64,000 bases of DNA, taken from the NCBI RefSeq assembly GCF_002157355.1, contig NZ_LYMK01000007.1, positions 1-64,000 of the forward strand, read 5' to 3'. Below, piece by piece: positions 9,491 to 19,963 of this stretch. Below the pieces are notes generated by a model, which was not told where the DNA came from, did not search any database, and saw only the letters and a list, made by a program, of their open reading frames with translations. How positions within the stretch are numbered: position 1 is the first letter of the stretch; each line of letters starts with the position of its first letter. Position numbers and translations under genes: made by a program. Source of the stretch: Variovorax sp. JS1663 (GTDB lineage: Bacteria > Pseudomonadota > Gammaproteobacteria > Burkholderiales > Burkholderiaceae_C).

Positions 9491-9517
9491 AAAAAGCGGG
9501 GCCACTGAGGGCCCCGC
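9491..9517 (-). terminator. Rho-independent terminator of the 24-residue membrane protein gene
   Basis: On the minus strand the segment folds as an 8 bp GC stem (arms at 9496-9503 and 9510-9517) with a 6-base loop, immediately followed by five T residues (9495-9491). It lies 20 bp beyond the stop of the small gene at 9538. Confidence 0.8.
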
Positions 9518-9537
9518 GATCCGGACGGGTGGTGTGG

Positions 9538-9612
9538 TCAGCGCAGGCCGAAGAACGAGAGCACGGCCACGACGACCACAACCAGACCGACGATGTAGAT
9601 GATGGAATTCAC
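9538..9612 (-). CDS. 24-residue single-pass membrane microprotein
   Basis: A very short leftward gene. It has a GTG start at 9612, an AGGAG ribosome site about 9 bases upstream, 24 codons and a TGA at 9538. The product starts MNSIIYIVGL, continues with a run of valines and ends LSFFGLR, so nearly the whole chain is one transmembrane helix with a basic C-terminus. A strong terminator follows 20 bp later, so the gene looks like its own transcription unit between the ABC exporter and the DUF2868 operon. I recall similar tiny hydrophobic proteins annotated as hypothetical in Comamonadaceae. No function can be assigned. The SD, start, stop and terminator together argue that it is real. Confidence 0.7.
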   Translation of the reverse strand: MNSIIYIVGLVVVVVAVLSFFGLR

Positions 9613-9722
9613 GGTGCAAGCTCCTCTGCGATGTCCAGGCCTCCAGTGTGCCGGCCCGGCGGTCCCGGGTTGTAGTCGCCGGGCGCCGGGGGCTGTAGGA
9701 CGCCCGGGCGAGCCGGGGCAAG

Positions 9723-11639
<1,917 letters not shown>

Positions 11640-11716
11640 ATGCTTATGCCTCGGAAGGGTTTGAGCGTGTGTCCCGTGCAGGGCGCGCCTGGCCAAAAAT
11701 CCCTAGACTGCCGCTC

Positions 11717-12550
11717 ATGAACACGCCGAACGCGCCAAGAACACTGCCCACTTATTTCATCTCCCACGGCGGCGGCCCCTGGCCGTGGATGCAGGAGGAG
11801 ATGGGCCAGGCCTATGCCGGGCTCGCGGCCGCGCTGGCCGACATGCCGCGCCAGATCGGCCGCACGCCCGACGCCATCCTCATGGTCTCGGCGCACTGGG
11901 AAGCGCCGGCCTTCACCGTGATGGGCAACCCCAAGCCGCCCATGATCTACGACTACGGCGGCTTTCCCGAGCACACCTACCACGTGCGCTACGACGCACC
12001 CGGCTCGCCTGCGCTCGCGCGCCGCGTGCAGGGCCTGATCGAGACGGCGGGCCTGCCGGCCGCCTTCGATGCCGAGCGCGGTTTCGACCACGGCATGTTT
12101 TCGCCGATGGCCGTGATGTACCCGAAGGCCGAGGTGCCGACGGTCCAGCTGTCGCTGCGCCAGGGACTGGATCCCGCCGAGCATGTCGCGCTCGGCCGCG
12201 CGCTGGCGCCGCTGCGCGACGAGAACGTGCTGATCGTCGGCAGCGGCCTGAGCTACCACAACCTGCGCCATTTCGGACCGCAGGCGCGCGACGTGTCCAA
12301 GGCCTTCGACGACTGGTTGGGCGACACAGTCGATGCGCCATCGGCACAGCGTGTCGAGCGCCTGCTGGCGTGGTCGCAGGCCCCCGCCGCGCGCATCGCG
12401 CATCCGCGCGAGGAACACCTGATCCCGCTGATGGTCGCCATCGGCGCGGCCGGGGAGGAAAGGGGCGTGCGCGTCTACCACGAAGACGCGTTCAGGGGCG
12501 GCGTCTCGGTGTCCAGCTACCGCTTCGGCGCGGCTGCCGGCGATGCCTGA
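11717..12550 (+). CDS. Extradiol ring-cleavage dioxygenase, LigB superfamily (YgiD/DODA type)
   Basis: A 277-residue enzyme of the LigB/DODA group. Conserved histidines that should bind the metal or act as the catalytic base are visible: His17 in FISHGGG, His60 in VSAHWE, His125 in FDHGMF and the histidines of LSYHNLRHFG. Members cleave catechol-type rings; E. coli YgiD acts on DOPA, and plant DODA members make betalamic acid. The start follows from homologous N-termini beginning shortly before PTYFISHGGG. The 3' end overlaps the following alpha/beta hydrolase gene by 8 bp, so the two are translationally coupled and may process the same aromatic compound (inference). Confidence 0.9.
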   Translation: MNTPNAPRTLPTYFISHGGGPWPWMQEEMGQAYAGLAAALADMPRQIGRTPDAILMVSAHWEAPAFTVMGNPKPPMIYDYGGFPEHTYHVRYDAPGSPALARRVQGLIETAGLPAAFDAERGFDHGMFSPMAVMYPKAEVPTVQLSLRQGLDPAEHVALGRALAPLRDENVLIVGSGLSYHNLRHFGPQARDVSKAFDDWLGDTVDAPSAQRVERLLAWSQAPAARIAHPREEHLIPLMVAIGAAGEERGVRVYHEDAFRGGVSVSSYRFGAAAGDA

Positions 12551-13454
12551 TGCGCTGCACAATGGGCCGGTGACCGACGCATCCTCTCTTTTCGACCCCG
12601 CGGCCGATGCGAATGCGCAGCGGCTGATCGCGCGCCTCGACGCGCTGTCCACCCATCACGACGCCGTGCACGACGGCCGGCGCGTGCGCTGGCGGCGCTT
12701 CGGCCAGGCCAGTGACCAGCGGCCGCCGCTGGTGCTGCTGCACGGCGGCCACGGCAGCTGGATGCACTGGCTGCGCAACATCGAGGCGCTGAGCGCCGCG
12801 CGCACGCTGTGGCTGCCCGACATGCCGGGTTTCCACGACTCCGACGAGCCGATGCCGGCAGCCGCCGGCCAATCGCTGCTGGAGCCGGCGCTCGATGCGC
12901 TCGTCGGATCGCTGGCCGGCCTGGTCGGTGCGCAGACCCCGATCGACCTGGCGGGCTTTTCCTTCGGCGGACTGGTCGCTTCGAAGTTCGCGCTACGGCG
13001 CGGCCACGTGCGGCGGCTGGCCCTGCTGGGCAGCGCGGGCCACGGCACCAAGCGCCGCATGAGCGTGCAGATGATCAACTGGCGCGAGGCGCGGGACCGG
13101 CTGGAGGAGCGCTCGGCGCTGCTGCACAACCTGCGCGCGCTGATGCTGCACGAGCCGGCCGCCATCGATGCGCTGGCCTTCACGATCCACGACCTGTCCT
13201 GCCACGGCACGCGCTTCCGCAGCAAGGAGATCTCGATGGCGGGCGGGCTGCAGGCCGCGCTCGATGCCTTCGCCGGCCCGGTGCTGCTGCTGTGGGGCGA
13301 GCATGACGTGACGGCCGATGCGCGGCCGCTGGTGGCGCAGCTGGCCGCCGGGCGGGGGCAGCGGGAGGGCGCCGTGATCGACGGCGCCGGCCACTGGGTG
13401 CAGTACGAGCGGGCGGTGGAGGTGAACGCGCTCCTGCTGCGCTTCTTCGCCTAG
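12543..13454 (+). CDS. Alpha/beta-fold hydrolase
   Basis: A 303-residue alpha/beta hydrolase with the oxyanion HGGHGSW segment near 67, nucleophile elbow GFSFGG with Ser140, acid in GEHDVTA and catalytic His in GAGHWVQ. It is of the size and pattern of meta-cleavage product hydrolases and related esterases. It begins inside the end of the dioxygenase gene (8 bp overlap, different frame), so ring cleavage followed by hydrolysis is an obvious hypothesis. The substrate cannot be deduced. A GTG ten codons downstream is an alternative start. Confidence 0.87.
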   Translation: MPDALHNGPVTDASSLFDPAADANAQRLIARLDALSTHHDAVHDGRRVRWRRFGQASDQRPPLVLLHGGHGSWMHWLRNIEALSAARTLWLPDMPGFHDSDEPMPAAAGQSLLEPALDALVGSLAGLVGAQTPIDLAGFSFGGLVASKFALRRGHVRRLALLGSAGHGTKRRMSVQMINWREARDRLEERSALLHNLRALMLHEPAAIDALAFTIHDLSCHGTRFRSKEISMAGGLQAALDAFAGPVLLLWGEHDVTADARPLVAQLAAGRGQREGAVIDGAGHWVQYERAVEVNALLLRFFA

Positions 13455-13463
13455 GAATACGTT

Positions 13464-13553
13464 CTCCCCCAGGCTCCCCGCTTCGTGTGGTCCGCCAACC
13501 CCCTCTCCGGGGGCAACACCAGCGGCCCGGCAAAGCCGGTTCCGCGGTGTTCG
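13464..13553. repeat. Intergenic hairpin-forming repeat, copy A
   Basis: This element lies between a rightward hydrolase gene and a leftward aldo/keto reductase gene. Its last 46 bases (13507-13552) are identical to 39005-39050, and the preceding 40 or so bases are alignable with a few changes and a one-base indel. It can fold into a C5/G5 hairpin and then a longer one with outer arms (aacacc-gcgg against ccgcggtgtt) and an inner CCGGC-AAA-GCCGG stem. It resembles REP-type elements that also act as transcription terminators between convergent genes. Confidence 0.75.
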
Positions 13554-13573
13554 CTGGCTGGGCGGCTCCGAAC

Positions 13574-14413
13574 TCAAAGATCGATGGTGCGTATGTGCTG
13601 CGCCCAGAACGCGGCATCCGGAAAGCCGCCGGCGGCAGCCGCCATGTTGTCCGCCATGTGTTCCGGCCGGCTGGTGCCGGGGATGGTGCAGGTCACGGCC
13701 GGATGGCTCAGCACGAACTTCAGCAGCAGCTGCGGCCAGCTGGTACAGCCGATGTCCCCGGCCCAGGCGGGCACGGGCAGGCGGGACAGCCGGCGCAGCA
13801 GTCCGCCACCGCCCAGGGGCATGTTGACGATCACCGCCAGCCCGCGTTCGGCGGCCAGCGGCAGCAGGCGCTCCTCGGCCTGGCGCGCGTTGATCGAATA
13901 GTTGATCTGCAGGAAGTCCAGCGGCTCGGCCGCGAGCACCGCCTCCACCTCGGCATAGGCCGAGGCGGTGTAGTGCGTGATGCCGATGTAGCGCACGCGG
14001 CCCTGCGCCTTCCAATCGCGCAGGGTGGGCAGGTGGGTGCGCCAGTCGACCAGGTTGTGCACCTGCATCAGGTCGATGCAGGACGTGCGCAGGCGCTGGG
14101 ACGACTGTTCCATCTGCGCGATGCCGGCCTCGCGGCCGGAGGTCCAGACCTTGGTGGCGAGGAAGGCCTGCTTGCGCTGCTCGCCCGCGGCCAGCAGCTC
14201 GCCGACCACGGCCTCGGCGCGGCCGTACATCGGGGAGCTGTCGATCAGCCGGCCGCCGGCGGCGAACAGTGCATCGAGCACGCCGGGCAGGCGCCGGCGC
14301 TCGGGGGTGCCGGGACTGGCGTCGAAGCCGAGCCAGGTACCGCAGCCGATCAAGGGCAGGGTTTCGCCGGTGGAGGGAATGGGGCGGGTGGGGATTGGCA
14401 GGTCCACGCGCAA
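13574..14413 (-). CDS. Aldo/keto reductase
   Basis: A 279-residue NADPH-dependent oxidoreductase with the complete AKR catalytic tetrad Asp58, Tyr63, Lys88 and His119 (motifs DSSPMYG, LATKVW, QVHN). It has a barrel pattern ending in the cofactor loop SHPAVTCTIPGTSRPEHM. It would reduce an aldehyde or ketone. The N-terminus contains small signal-like features only, so it is probably cytosolic. The start is uncertain: the frame begins with TTG at 14413, but a GTG two codons later has a better placed GGGA. Convergent with the hydrolase gene across the repeat element. Confidence 0.9.
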   Translation of the reverse strand: MRVDLPIPTRPIPSTGETLPLIGCGTWLGFDASPGTPERRRLPGVLDALFAAGGRLIDSSPMYGRAEAVVGELLAAGEQRKQAFLATKVWTSGREAGIAQMEQSSQRLRTSCIDLMQVHNLVDWRTHLPTLRDWKAQGRVRYIGITHYTASAYAEVEAVLAAEPLDFLQINYSINARQAEERLLPLAAERGLAVIVNMPLGGGGLLRRLSRLPVPAWAGDIGCTSWPQLLLKFVLSHPAVTCTIPGTSRPEHMADNMAAAAGGFPDAAFWAQHIRTIDL

Positions 14414-14467
14414 TTTATCCCATAAACGGAACGGGGAGGGGTGGACCCGGGCGCTTCTCCTCTGGCT

Positions 14468-15367
14468 TCAAGACGTAACGCGGCGCACCACCACCGTCGC
14501 TTCCAGCCCCTCGTAGGCTTCGGCCTCTCCGAACCAGCTGCCGCTGATGGGCGCGACCAGCGACGGGTCGCGCGCCACGCCGACCCGGATCAGCCGGCCG
14601 CTGCCCATGGTCAGGTTGTTGGTCGGATCGAAGGCGACCCAGCCAGCGCCGGGCAGGTAGGCATGCAGCCAGGCATGCGTGCTGCCCGCTCCGACCACCG
14701 CCTCGCCCGTCGCGCCGTCGCCGGCGTCCAGCGCTGCGTCGTACAGGTAGCCCGAGACGAAGCGCGTCGCCACGCCGAGGCGGCGCGAGGCTTCCATCAT
14801 CAGCAGCGCATAGTCGCGGCAGCTGCCGCTGCCCAGCTCCAGCGTTTCCAGCGGGGTCTGGGTGCCTTCCTCGTCGCGCGCGGCATAGCGCAGGCTCTGG
14901 CCGATGTGCGCGTTCATGCGCGTGAGCACGTCCAGCGTGCCGTTGGGCTGATCGGTATGGAGAAACTGGTGGGCCCAGCGGATCAGCGTGCCTTCCGGGT
15001 CGTCGTGGTACGGGCGCAGGTAGTGCTCGAGGTCCAGGCGGTCCTGTACCGAATAGGCGAAAGGCAGGAATTCGGCCGCGGGCTCGAGGGTGAGCAGGTC
15101 GGGCGGTTCGGCGACGTGCTCGATGGTGAAGGAGCAGATGATGCGCAGTTCGGTCGCCTCGCCCACGGGCTGCACCAGCGCGATGGAGTTGGAGTAGGGG
15201 TCCTGGATCATCCGCACATGGGCCTCGGGGCTGATCTGCAGATCGGTCGCGAGCACGCGCAGGTCGTGGCTGTCGCGCGGCCTGAACATCACGCGGTGCA
15301 GGCCGAAGCGCACCGGCACCTTGTAGCGATAGACCGTCGTGTGGGTGATGTCGTAGCGGATGGGCAT
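14468..15367 (-). CDS. Transglutaminase-like cysteine peptidase-fold protein
   Basis: A 299-residue protein with an N-terminal bacterial transglutaminase-associated region (begins MPIRYDITHTTVYRY, a strong family hallmark) and a transglutaminase-like core. Catalytic residues are Cys183 in GSGSCRDYA, His231 or His235 in THAWLHAYLPG and Asp247 in VAFDPTN. There is no signal peptide. Related bacterial proteins are putative proteases or amidases, often linked to circularly permuted ATP-grasp and alpha-E domain proteins, but no such partner is next to it here. Role unknown. Confidence 0.9.
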   Translation of the reverse strand: MPIRYDITHTTVYRYKVPVRFGLHRVMFRPRDSHDLRVLATDLQISPEAHVRMIQDPYSNSIALVQPVGEATELRIICSFTIEHVAEPPDLLTLEPAAEFLPFAYSVQDRLDLEHYLRPYHDDPEGTLIRWAHQFLHTDQPNGTLDVLTRMNAHIGQSLRYAARDEEGTQTPLETLELGSGSCRDYALLMMEASRRLGVATRFVSGYLYDAALDAGDGATGEAVVGAGSTHAWLHAYLPGAGWVAFDPTNNLTMGSGRLIRVGVARDPSLVAPISGSWFGEAEAYEGLEATVVVRRVTS

Positions 15368-15412
15368 GGGCGGATTGTCCCGCTTCGGGATGACGTCTGG
15401 AGGACGCCGCGC

Positions 15413-17290
15413 TCAGGTGCCGGAGGGCACCGGATGCGTGCGCAAGCCATGGACGCGCTGCGTGTCGAGCGCCCGCGCCAGCGCGGCCGACAGGGGCCAG
15501 GGCTCGCCATGCCATCGCGCGGCCAGCAGCTCGGCGCACATGGCGGCGAAGCTGAGCCCGCGGGAGCCCATCGCGGTGCAGAGCCAGGGGCCCTGCGGCG
15601 CTTCCGGGTCGCGCGGGCCGACCAGCGGGCGGCGATCCGCGGAGGCGCAGCGCACGCCGGCCCAGGCCTGCGCATCGCCGCGCTCGAACAGTGCGTCGAG
15701 CGCCTGGGCGGCAGCGGGATGCAGGCGCTCGAGGCGATCACGGTTCGCAACAACGTCCTCGGCCAGCAGCACCGGCTGGTCGCGCTCGCGATCGAAGGTG
15801 GCGCCGGTGAGCCAGAGCGGCCCGCCATCGTCGGGCACATGGGCGATCAGGTGGCCGTCGCCGTTGATGGGCATGCGGGGAAGTGCCATGCCCGCGTCCA
15901 TGCGGCCCCAGGCGAGTTGCCCGCGCACCCCTTGCAGCGGTGCCATCGGTGCGAGCTCGCGGCTTTGGTGGCCGGCCGCGATCACGACCCGATCGGCCTC
16001 GGCCAGGACCGCGCCATCGGCATCGCGCAGCACCCAGAAGGCGCCGGCGGCATCGATCCGCGCCACGCGGCAGTGCGTGCGCAACTGGATGCCGGGCTGG
16101 TCCAGCCAGGCTTCTATCAACCGCGCGGGCCGCACCCAGCCGGCGCGCGCGTGCCAGATCCCATGGGCCTCCGGCGGCAGGCCGGCCTCGCGCAGCTGGA
16201 CCGGTGACGCATGCCAGGATTCGTTCGGCCCCTCTTCATGCCATCCCTCGGGCAGGCGGGTGCGGTCGCCGTTGCGGCGCTCGAGCACGCCGCCGGCCTG
16301 CCAGTCACGGCTTTCGGCGAGCAGGGCGCGCGCCTGCTCCCAGGTGGCCCGCCCGCCCGCGCGGGTCAGGCGCGAGAGCAGGGCGTCATCGGGCGAGACG
16401 TGCGGCGCGAGCACGCCGGCCGGCAGTCCCGAGGCGCCGGCCGCGGGATGCGGGCCGGCCTCCAGCACCCGCACGTCCCAGCCACGCCGCGCCAGGCTGG
16501 CCGCGACGGCGGCACCGGCCAGGCCGGCGCCGACCACCGCGCAGCGGCCGGGTGCCGGCGCGGCGCCCGGCGCCGCCCCGGCCTGCCGAAGCGGCCACGC
16601 CGGGTCGAACACGCCCTGCAGGCAATCGCGCTTGGGCGGCAGGCCGGGCGCCTTGCGCAGCTGGAAGCCGCAGGCGGCGAGCGCGTCGCGCACCGGCCGG
16701 GCCACGCTCCAGGTCGACAGCCGCGTGCCGCGCCGCGCGAAACGCGCGACGGTCTTGAGCGTCTCGGCCGACCACATCTGCGGATTGCGCTCAGGGCTGA
16801 AGCCGTCCAGGAAGAGGCTGTCCGCGTCGAAGCGGTGCAAGGCGCGCAGCATGGCCTGAACGTCGCCGATGCAGAGGGTCAGCAGCACCCGGCCGCCGTC
16901 GAGCACCAGGCGATGGATGCCTGGGAGCAGGCCCCACCACTGCGCGGCCAGTTCCCCGGCCAGGGGCGCGAGTTCAGGGTGCGCGGCAGCGGCGCGCAGC
17001 AGGTCGTCGCGCGCGACCGGGTAGGCCTCGATCGATACGAAATGCAGCAGCCGCGGCCGCTGCGGATCGGCCCGCCAGGCCTGCCAGGCTGTCAGAAAGG
17101 AAAGGCCCAGCCCGAACCCTGTTTCGAGAATCCGCCATTGCGGCTGGCCGGCCCAGGCCTCGGGCAGGCCGCAGCCCGCGAGGAAGACATGCCGGGCCTG
17201 GGCCACGGCACCGCTCTGGGAGTGATAGATGTCGCCGAAGCGCGCGCTGTGCGGCACGCCGTCGGCATGCCAGTCGACCGGCTCGGCCAT
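15413..17290 (-). CDS. mnmC: Bifunctional tRNA 5-methylaminomethyl-2-thiouridine biosynthesis protein
   Basis: A 625-residue two-domain enzyme of wobble uridine (U34) modification. The N-terminal part is the SAM-dependent methyltransferase (ETGFGLGLSFLTAWQ for SAM binding, LFLDGFSPERNPQMW for the active region). The C-terminal part is a DAO-type FAD oxidase with the dinucleotide motif VVGAGLAGAAVAASLARRG near residue 253. The oxidase removes the carboxymethyl group of cmnm5s2U and the methyltransferase completes mnm5s2U. Length and order match full-length MnmC. The gene is 18 bp downstream of yggX on the same strand. Confidence 0.95.
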   Translation of the reverse strand: MAEPVDWHADGVPHSARFGDIYHSQSGAVAQARHVFLAGCGLPEAWAGQPQWRILETGFGLGLSFLTAWQAWRADPQRPRLLHFVSIEAYPVARDDLLRAAAAHPELAPLAGELAAQWWGLLPGIHRLVLDGGRVLLTLCIGDVQAMLRALHRFDADSLFLDGFSPERNPQMWSAETLKTVARFARRGTRLSTWSVARPVRDALAACGFQLRKAPGLPPKRDCLQGVFDPAWPLRQAGAAPGAAPAPGRCAVVGAGLAGAAVAASLARRGWDVRVLEAGPHPAAGASGLPAGVLAPHVSPDDALLSRLTRAGGRATWEQARALLAESRDWQAGGVLERRNGDRTRLPEGWHEEGPNESWHASPVQLREAGLPPEAHGIWHARAGWVRPARLIEAWLDQPGIQLRTHCRVARIDAAGAFWVLRDADGAVLAEADRVVIAAGHQSRELAPMAPLQGVRGQLAWGRMDAGMALPRMPINGDGHLIAHVPDDGGPLWLTGATFDRERDQPVLLAEDVVANRDRLERLHPAAAQALDALFERGDAQAWAGVRCASADRRPLVGPRDPEAPQGPWLCTAMGSRGLSFAAMCAELLAARWHGEPWPLSAALARALDTQRVHGLRTHPVPSGT

Positions 17291-17308
17291 GGGACGAGCA
17301 GGCGCAAA

Positions 17309-17581
17309 TCAGTTCGCGGGCGGAACGTAACCTTGCGCGACGTCGGCGCCTTCGCCGAAGAAATGCTTTTCCATCTGGCGGGCCAGGTACTGGCGGGCGC
17401 GCGCATCGGCCAGGTTCAGCCGGTTCTCGTTGACCAGCATGGTCTGCTGCTTGAGCCAGGCCGCCCAGGCCTCCTTGCTGACGTTTTCCCAGATGCGTTT
17501 GCCGAGTTCGCCGGGGTAGGGCGGGAAATCGAGCCCCTCGGCCTCTTTGCCGAGCTTGATGCACTGGACCATGCGTGCCAT
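17309..17581 (-). CDS. yggX: Fe(2+)-trafficking / oxidative damage protection protein
   Basis: A 90-residue YggX protein with the conserved Cys7 (MARMVQC), [18 protein letters not shown] and the MLVNENRLN segment, ending near the usual length. YggX protects iron-sulfur clusters and is implicated in handling labile iron. It heads a leftward pair with mnmC and is divergent from the sulfate-binding protein gene, with 135 bp between starts that also hold the putative sulfur operator. Confidence 0.95.
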   Translation of the reverse strand: MARMVQCIKLGKEAEGLDFPPYPGELGKRIWENVSKEAWAAWLKQQTMLVNENRLNLADARARQYLARQMEKHFFGEGADVAQGYVPPAN

Positions 17582-17655
17582 TTGGATTGCCTCTGCGGGG
17601 TGGGGGTTGCTTAGTTGATTTAGCTATTTGGAACTGAGAACTCGGTCGTTCCCCT

Positions 17656-17671
17656 TTCCTTATGCGCTATT
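17656..17671 (+). promoter_or_regulatory. Putative CysB/SsuR-type operator, site 1
   Basis: The 16-mer TTCCTTATGCGCTATT lies 45 bp before the ATG of the Tat-type sulfate-binding protein. It matches 14 of 16 bases of a site at 26954-26969 before the second sulfur operon, and both are followed by an AATTC/ATATTC element. LysR-type regulators CysB and SsuR are the known controllers of such genes in proteobacteria. Their binding here is inference. Confidence 0.5.
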
Positions 17672-17716
17672 CAGAATTCGAAGCTTCACTGTTATGCCTT
17701 CTTGAAGCACAAGACC

Positions 17717-18739
17717 ATGAGCTACCGTCGCGACTTTATCAAGCTTTCCCTGGGTGCCGCCGCCGCGGCCGGTATCGCCATGACGGCCCTGCCGTCGTTC
17801 GCCCAGGGCGTGACGCTGCTCAACGTGTCCTATGACCCGACCCGCGAGCTCTACGTCGACTACAACAAGGCCTTCGCTGCCTACTGGAAGGGCAAGACCG
17901 GCCAGGAAGTGACGATCAAGCAGTCGCACGGCGGCTCGGGCAAGCAGGCACGCTCCATCATCGACGGCATCGAGGCCGACGTGGCCACGCTGGCGCTGGC
18001 CGGCGACACCGATGCGCTGGTCTCCCACGGCAACCTGGTCAAGGTGGATTGGCAGAAGCGCCTGCCGCACAACTCGGCGCCCTACACCTCGACCATCGTG
18101 TTCCTGGTGAAGAAGGGCAATCCCAAGCAGCTCAAGGACTGGGACGACCTGGCCAAGCCCGGCGTGCAGGTGATCACGCCCAACCCCAAGACCTCCGGTG
18201 GCGCGCGCTGGAATTACCTGGCCGCCTGGGAATTCGGCAAGCGCAAGTACGGCGGCGACGCCCAGGCCAAGGACTTCGTGGCCAAGCTCTACAAGAACGT
18301 ACCGGTGCTCGACACGGGTGCGCGCGGCTCCACCATCACCTTCGTGCAGCGCGGCGTGGGCGACGTGCTGCTGGCCTGGGAGAACGAGGCCTTCCTCGCG
18401 CTGAAGGAATTCGGCCCCGAGAAGTTCGAGATCGTCGTGCCCTCCGTCAGCATCCTGGCCGAGCCCACCGTGACGGTGGTCGACAAGGTGGTGGACAAGA
18501 AGGGCACGCGCGCCGTGGCCGAGGAATACCTGAAGTACCTGTACTCCGACGAGGGCCAGGACATCGCCGGCCGCAACTACTACCGCCCGACCTCCGACAA
18601 GGCGAAGGCGAAGTACGAGAAGCAGTTCCCCAAGCTCACGCTGTTCACCATCGACCAGGCTTTCGGCGGCTGGGCCAAGGCGGACAAGGCGCACTTCGCG
18701 GACGGCGGCTCCTTCGACCAGATCTACTCCCCGAAGTGA
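17717..18739 (+). CDS. Sulfate ABC transporter substrate-binding protein, Tat-exported
   Basis: A 340-residue Sbp/CysP-family periplasmic receptor. The signal peptide has a twin-arginine motif (YRRDFIK) and a long alanine-rich core ending near ALPSFAQG, so Tat export is predicted, unlike the paralogue at 28298 which has a Sec-type signal. Family motifs include [42 protein letters not shown] and [11 protein letters not shown]. It binds sulfate or thiosulfate for the CysTWA permease. No permease follows directly; the ssu genes do. ATG at 17717 is preferred over the TTG five codons earlier because it starts the signal peptide. Confidence 0.93.
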   Translation: MSYRRDFIKLSLGAAAAAGIAMTALPSFAQGVTLLNVSYDPTRELYVDYNKAFAAYWKGKTGQEVTIKQSHGGSGKQARSIIDGIEADVATLALAGDTDALVSHGNLVKVDWQKRLPHNSAPYTSTIVFLVKKGNPKQLKDWDDLAKPGVQVITPNPKTSGGARWNYLAAWEFGKRKYGGDAQAKDFVAKLYKNVPVLDTGARGSTITFVQRGVGDVLLAWENEAFLALKEFGPEKFEIVVPSVSILAEPTVTVVDKVVDKKGTRAVAEEYLKYLYSDEGQDIAGRNYYRPTSDKAKAKYEKQFPKLTLFTIDQAFGGWAKADKAHFADGGSFDQIYSPK

Positions 18740-18865
18740 GCTCGCCCCAGGCTGCACCCACCAACGGCTTCGAGCCGGCGCCGTTGTCGCGCGTGCGATG
18801 TAGCGTCTGAAGGCCGGGCCTCGCGGCCGGCCGTCTTCTCCCCATCCCCCTTTTCCCTTGTCTTT

Positions 18866-18883
18866 CGCCGCAGCCCTGCGGCG
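18866..18883. other. Intercistronic hairpin between sulfate-binding protein gene and ssuA
   Basis: Seven-base arms CGCCGCA and TGCGGCG enclose a 4-base loop 30 bp before the ssuA ATG, within a 174 bp gap. There is no T-tract, so it could stabilise mRNA or modulate read-through rather than terminate. Role inferred only from position. Confidence 0.35.
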
Positions 18884-18913
18884 CGGGACGACTTGCGCCC
18901 GAAAGCGATCGCC

Positions 18914-19939
18914 ATGCATCCTGTCCATACCGAAGACAACCCGTTCGACGCGCCGCGGCGCCCCTGGTGGCGTGCGCTGCGCGACCTCGCGATCAGCGTC
19001 GCCGTGATCGGCGCCATCGCGCTCATCGCCGGCTTTCTCGGCGCGACTTCCGCCCATGCGCAGGGCCGCAGCGAGCTGCGCATCGGCTACCAGAAGTCGG
19101 CCAGCCTCTTCGTGCTGCAGAAGGCGCAGGGCACGCTGGAGAAGCGGCTCGCACCCCTGGGCTTCGGCGTGAAATGGGTCGAGTTCCCGGCCGGGCCGCA
19201 GCTGCTCGAAGGACTGAACGTGGGCGCGGTCGACGTGGGCTACGTCGGCGAGGCCCCGCCCATCTTCGCGCAGGCCGCCGGCGCGAAGTTCGTCTACATC
19301 GGCCATGACCCGGCAGCGCCGGCCGCCGAGGCGATCCTGGTGCGCAAGGATTCACCGATCCGCTCGGTGGCCGAACTCAAAGGCAAGAAGGTGGCGCTCA
19401 ACAAGGGCAGCAACGTGCACTACCTGCTGGTCAAGCAACTGGAGAAGCATGGTCTCCAGTTCGCTGACGTCCAGCCGATCTATCTCGCGCCGGCCGATGG
19501 CCGCGCCGCCTTCGAGAGCGGAAACGTCGACGCGTGGGTGATCTGGGATCCGTTCCAGGCGGCCACCGAGAAAGCGACCGGTGCGCGCGTGCTGGCTGAC
19601 GGACGCGGCACGGCCGTCAACAACTACCAGTTCTACCTGGGCGAGCGCGGCTTCGTCGCGAAGAACCCGAAGGTGGTGCAGGCGCTGTTCGACGACTCGG
19701 TCGAGCGCGGCATCTGGCTCAAGAAGAACCTGCACGACGCGGCCGAGCTGATCGCGCCCCTGCAGGGCCTGCCGGTGGACGTGGTGGAGCAGAGCCTGCG
19801 CCGCTACGAGTTCAACGTGAAGCCGATCACCCCGGCGGTCGCGGCCGATCAGCAGAAGATCGCCGACACCTTCTTCCAGCTCAAGCTCATTCCGAAGGCC
19901 ATCAAGGTCCAGGAAGCCGTCGTGCTCGCGCAGCCCTGA
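18914..19939 (+). CDS. ssuA: Aliphatic sulfonate ABC transporter substrate-binding protein
   Basis: A 341-residue SsuA-type receptor. After an unusually long basic N-region (about 27 residues including PRRPWW) comes a hydrophobic core and a cleavage site near SAHAQG. The mature protein begins with LRIGYQKSASLFVL and contains KWVEFPAGPQLLEGLNVG, GKKVALNKGSNVHYLLV, DAWVIWDPF and ADTFFQLKLIPK, all diagnostic of SsuA. It captures alkanesulfonates for SsuBC. It is followed 24 bp later by a truncated second copy and then ssuD-ssuC-ssuB. ATG 18914 is chosen over an upstream in-frame start because the latter only adds a few basic residues. Confidence 0.94.
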   Translation: MHPVHTEDNPFDAPRRPWWRALRDLAISVAVIGAIALIAGFLGATSAHAQGRSELRIGYQKSASLFVLQKAQGTLEKRLAPLGFGVKWVEFPAGPQLLEGLNVGAVDVGYVGEAPPIFAQAAGAKFVYIGHDPAAPAAEAILVRKDSPIRSVAELKGKKVALNKGSNVHYLLVKQLEKHGLQFADVQPIYLAPADGRAAFESGNVDAWVIWDPFQAATEKATGARVLADGRGTAVNNYQFYLGERGFVAKNPKVVQALFDDSVERGIWLKKNLHDAAELIAPLQGLPVDVVEQSLRRYEFNVKPITPAVAADQQKIADTFFQLKLIPKAIKVQEAVVLAQP

Positions 19940-19963
19940 ACGGCGCCCATCGAGGACACCCCC

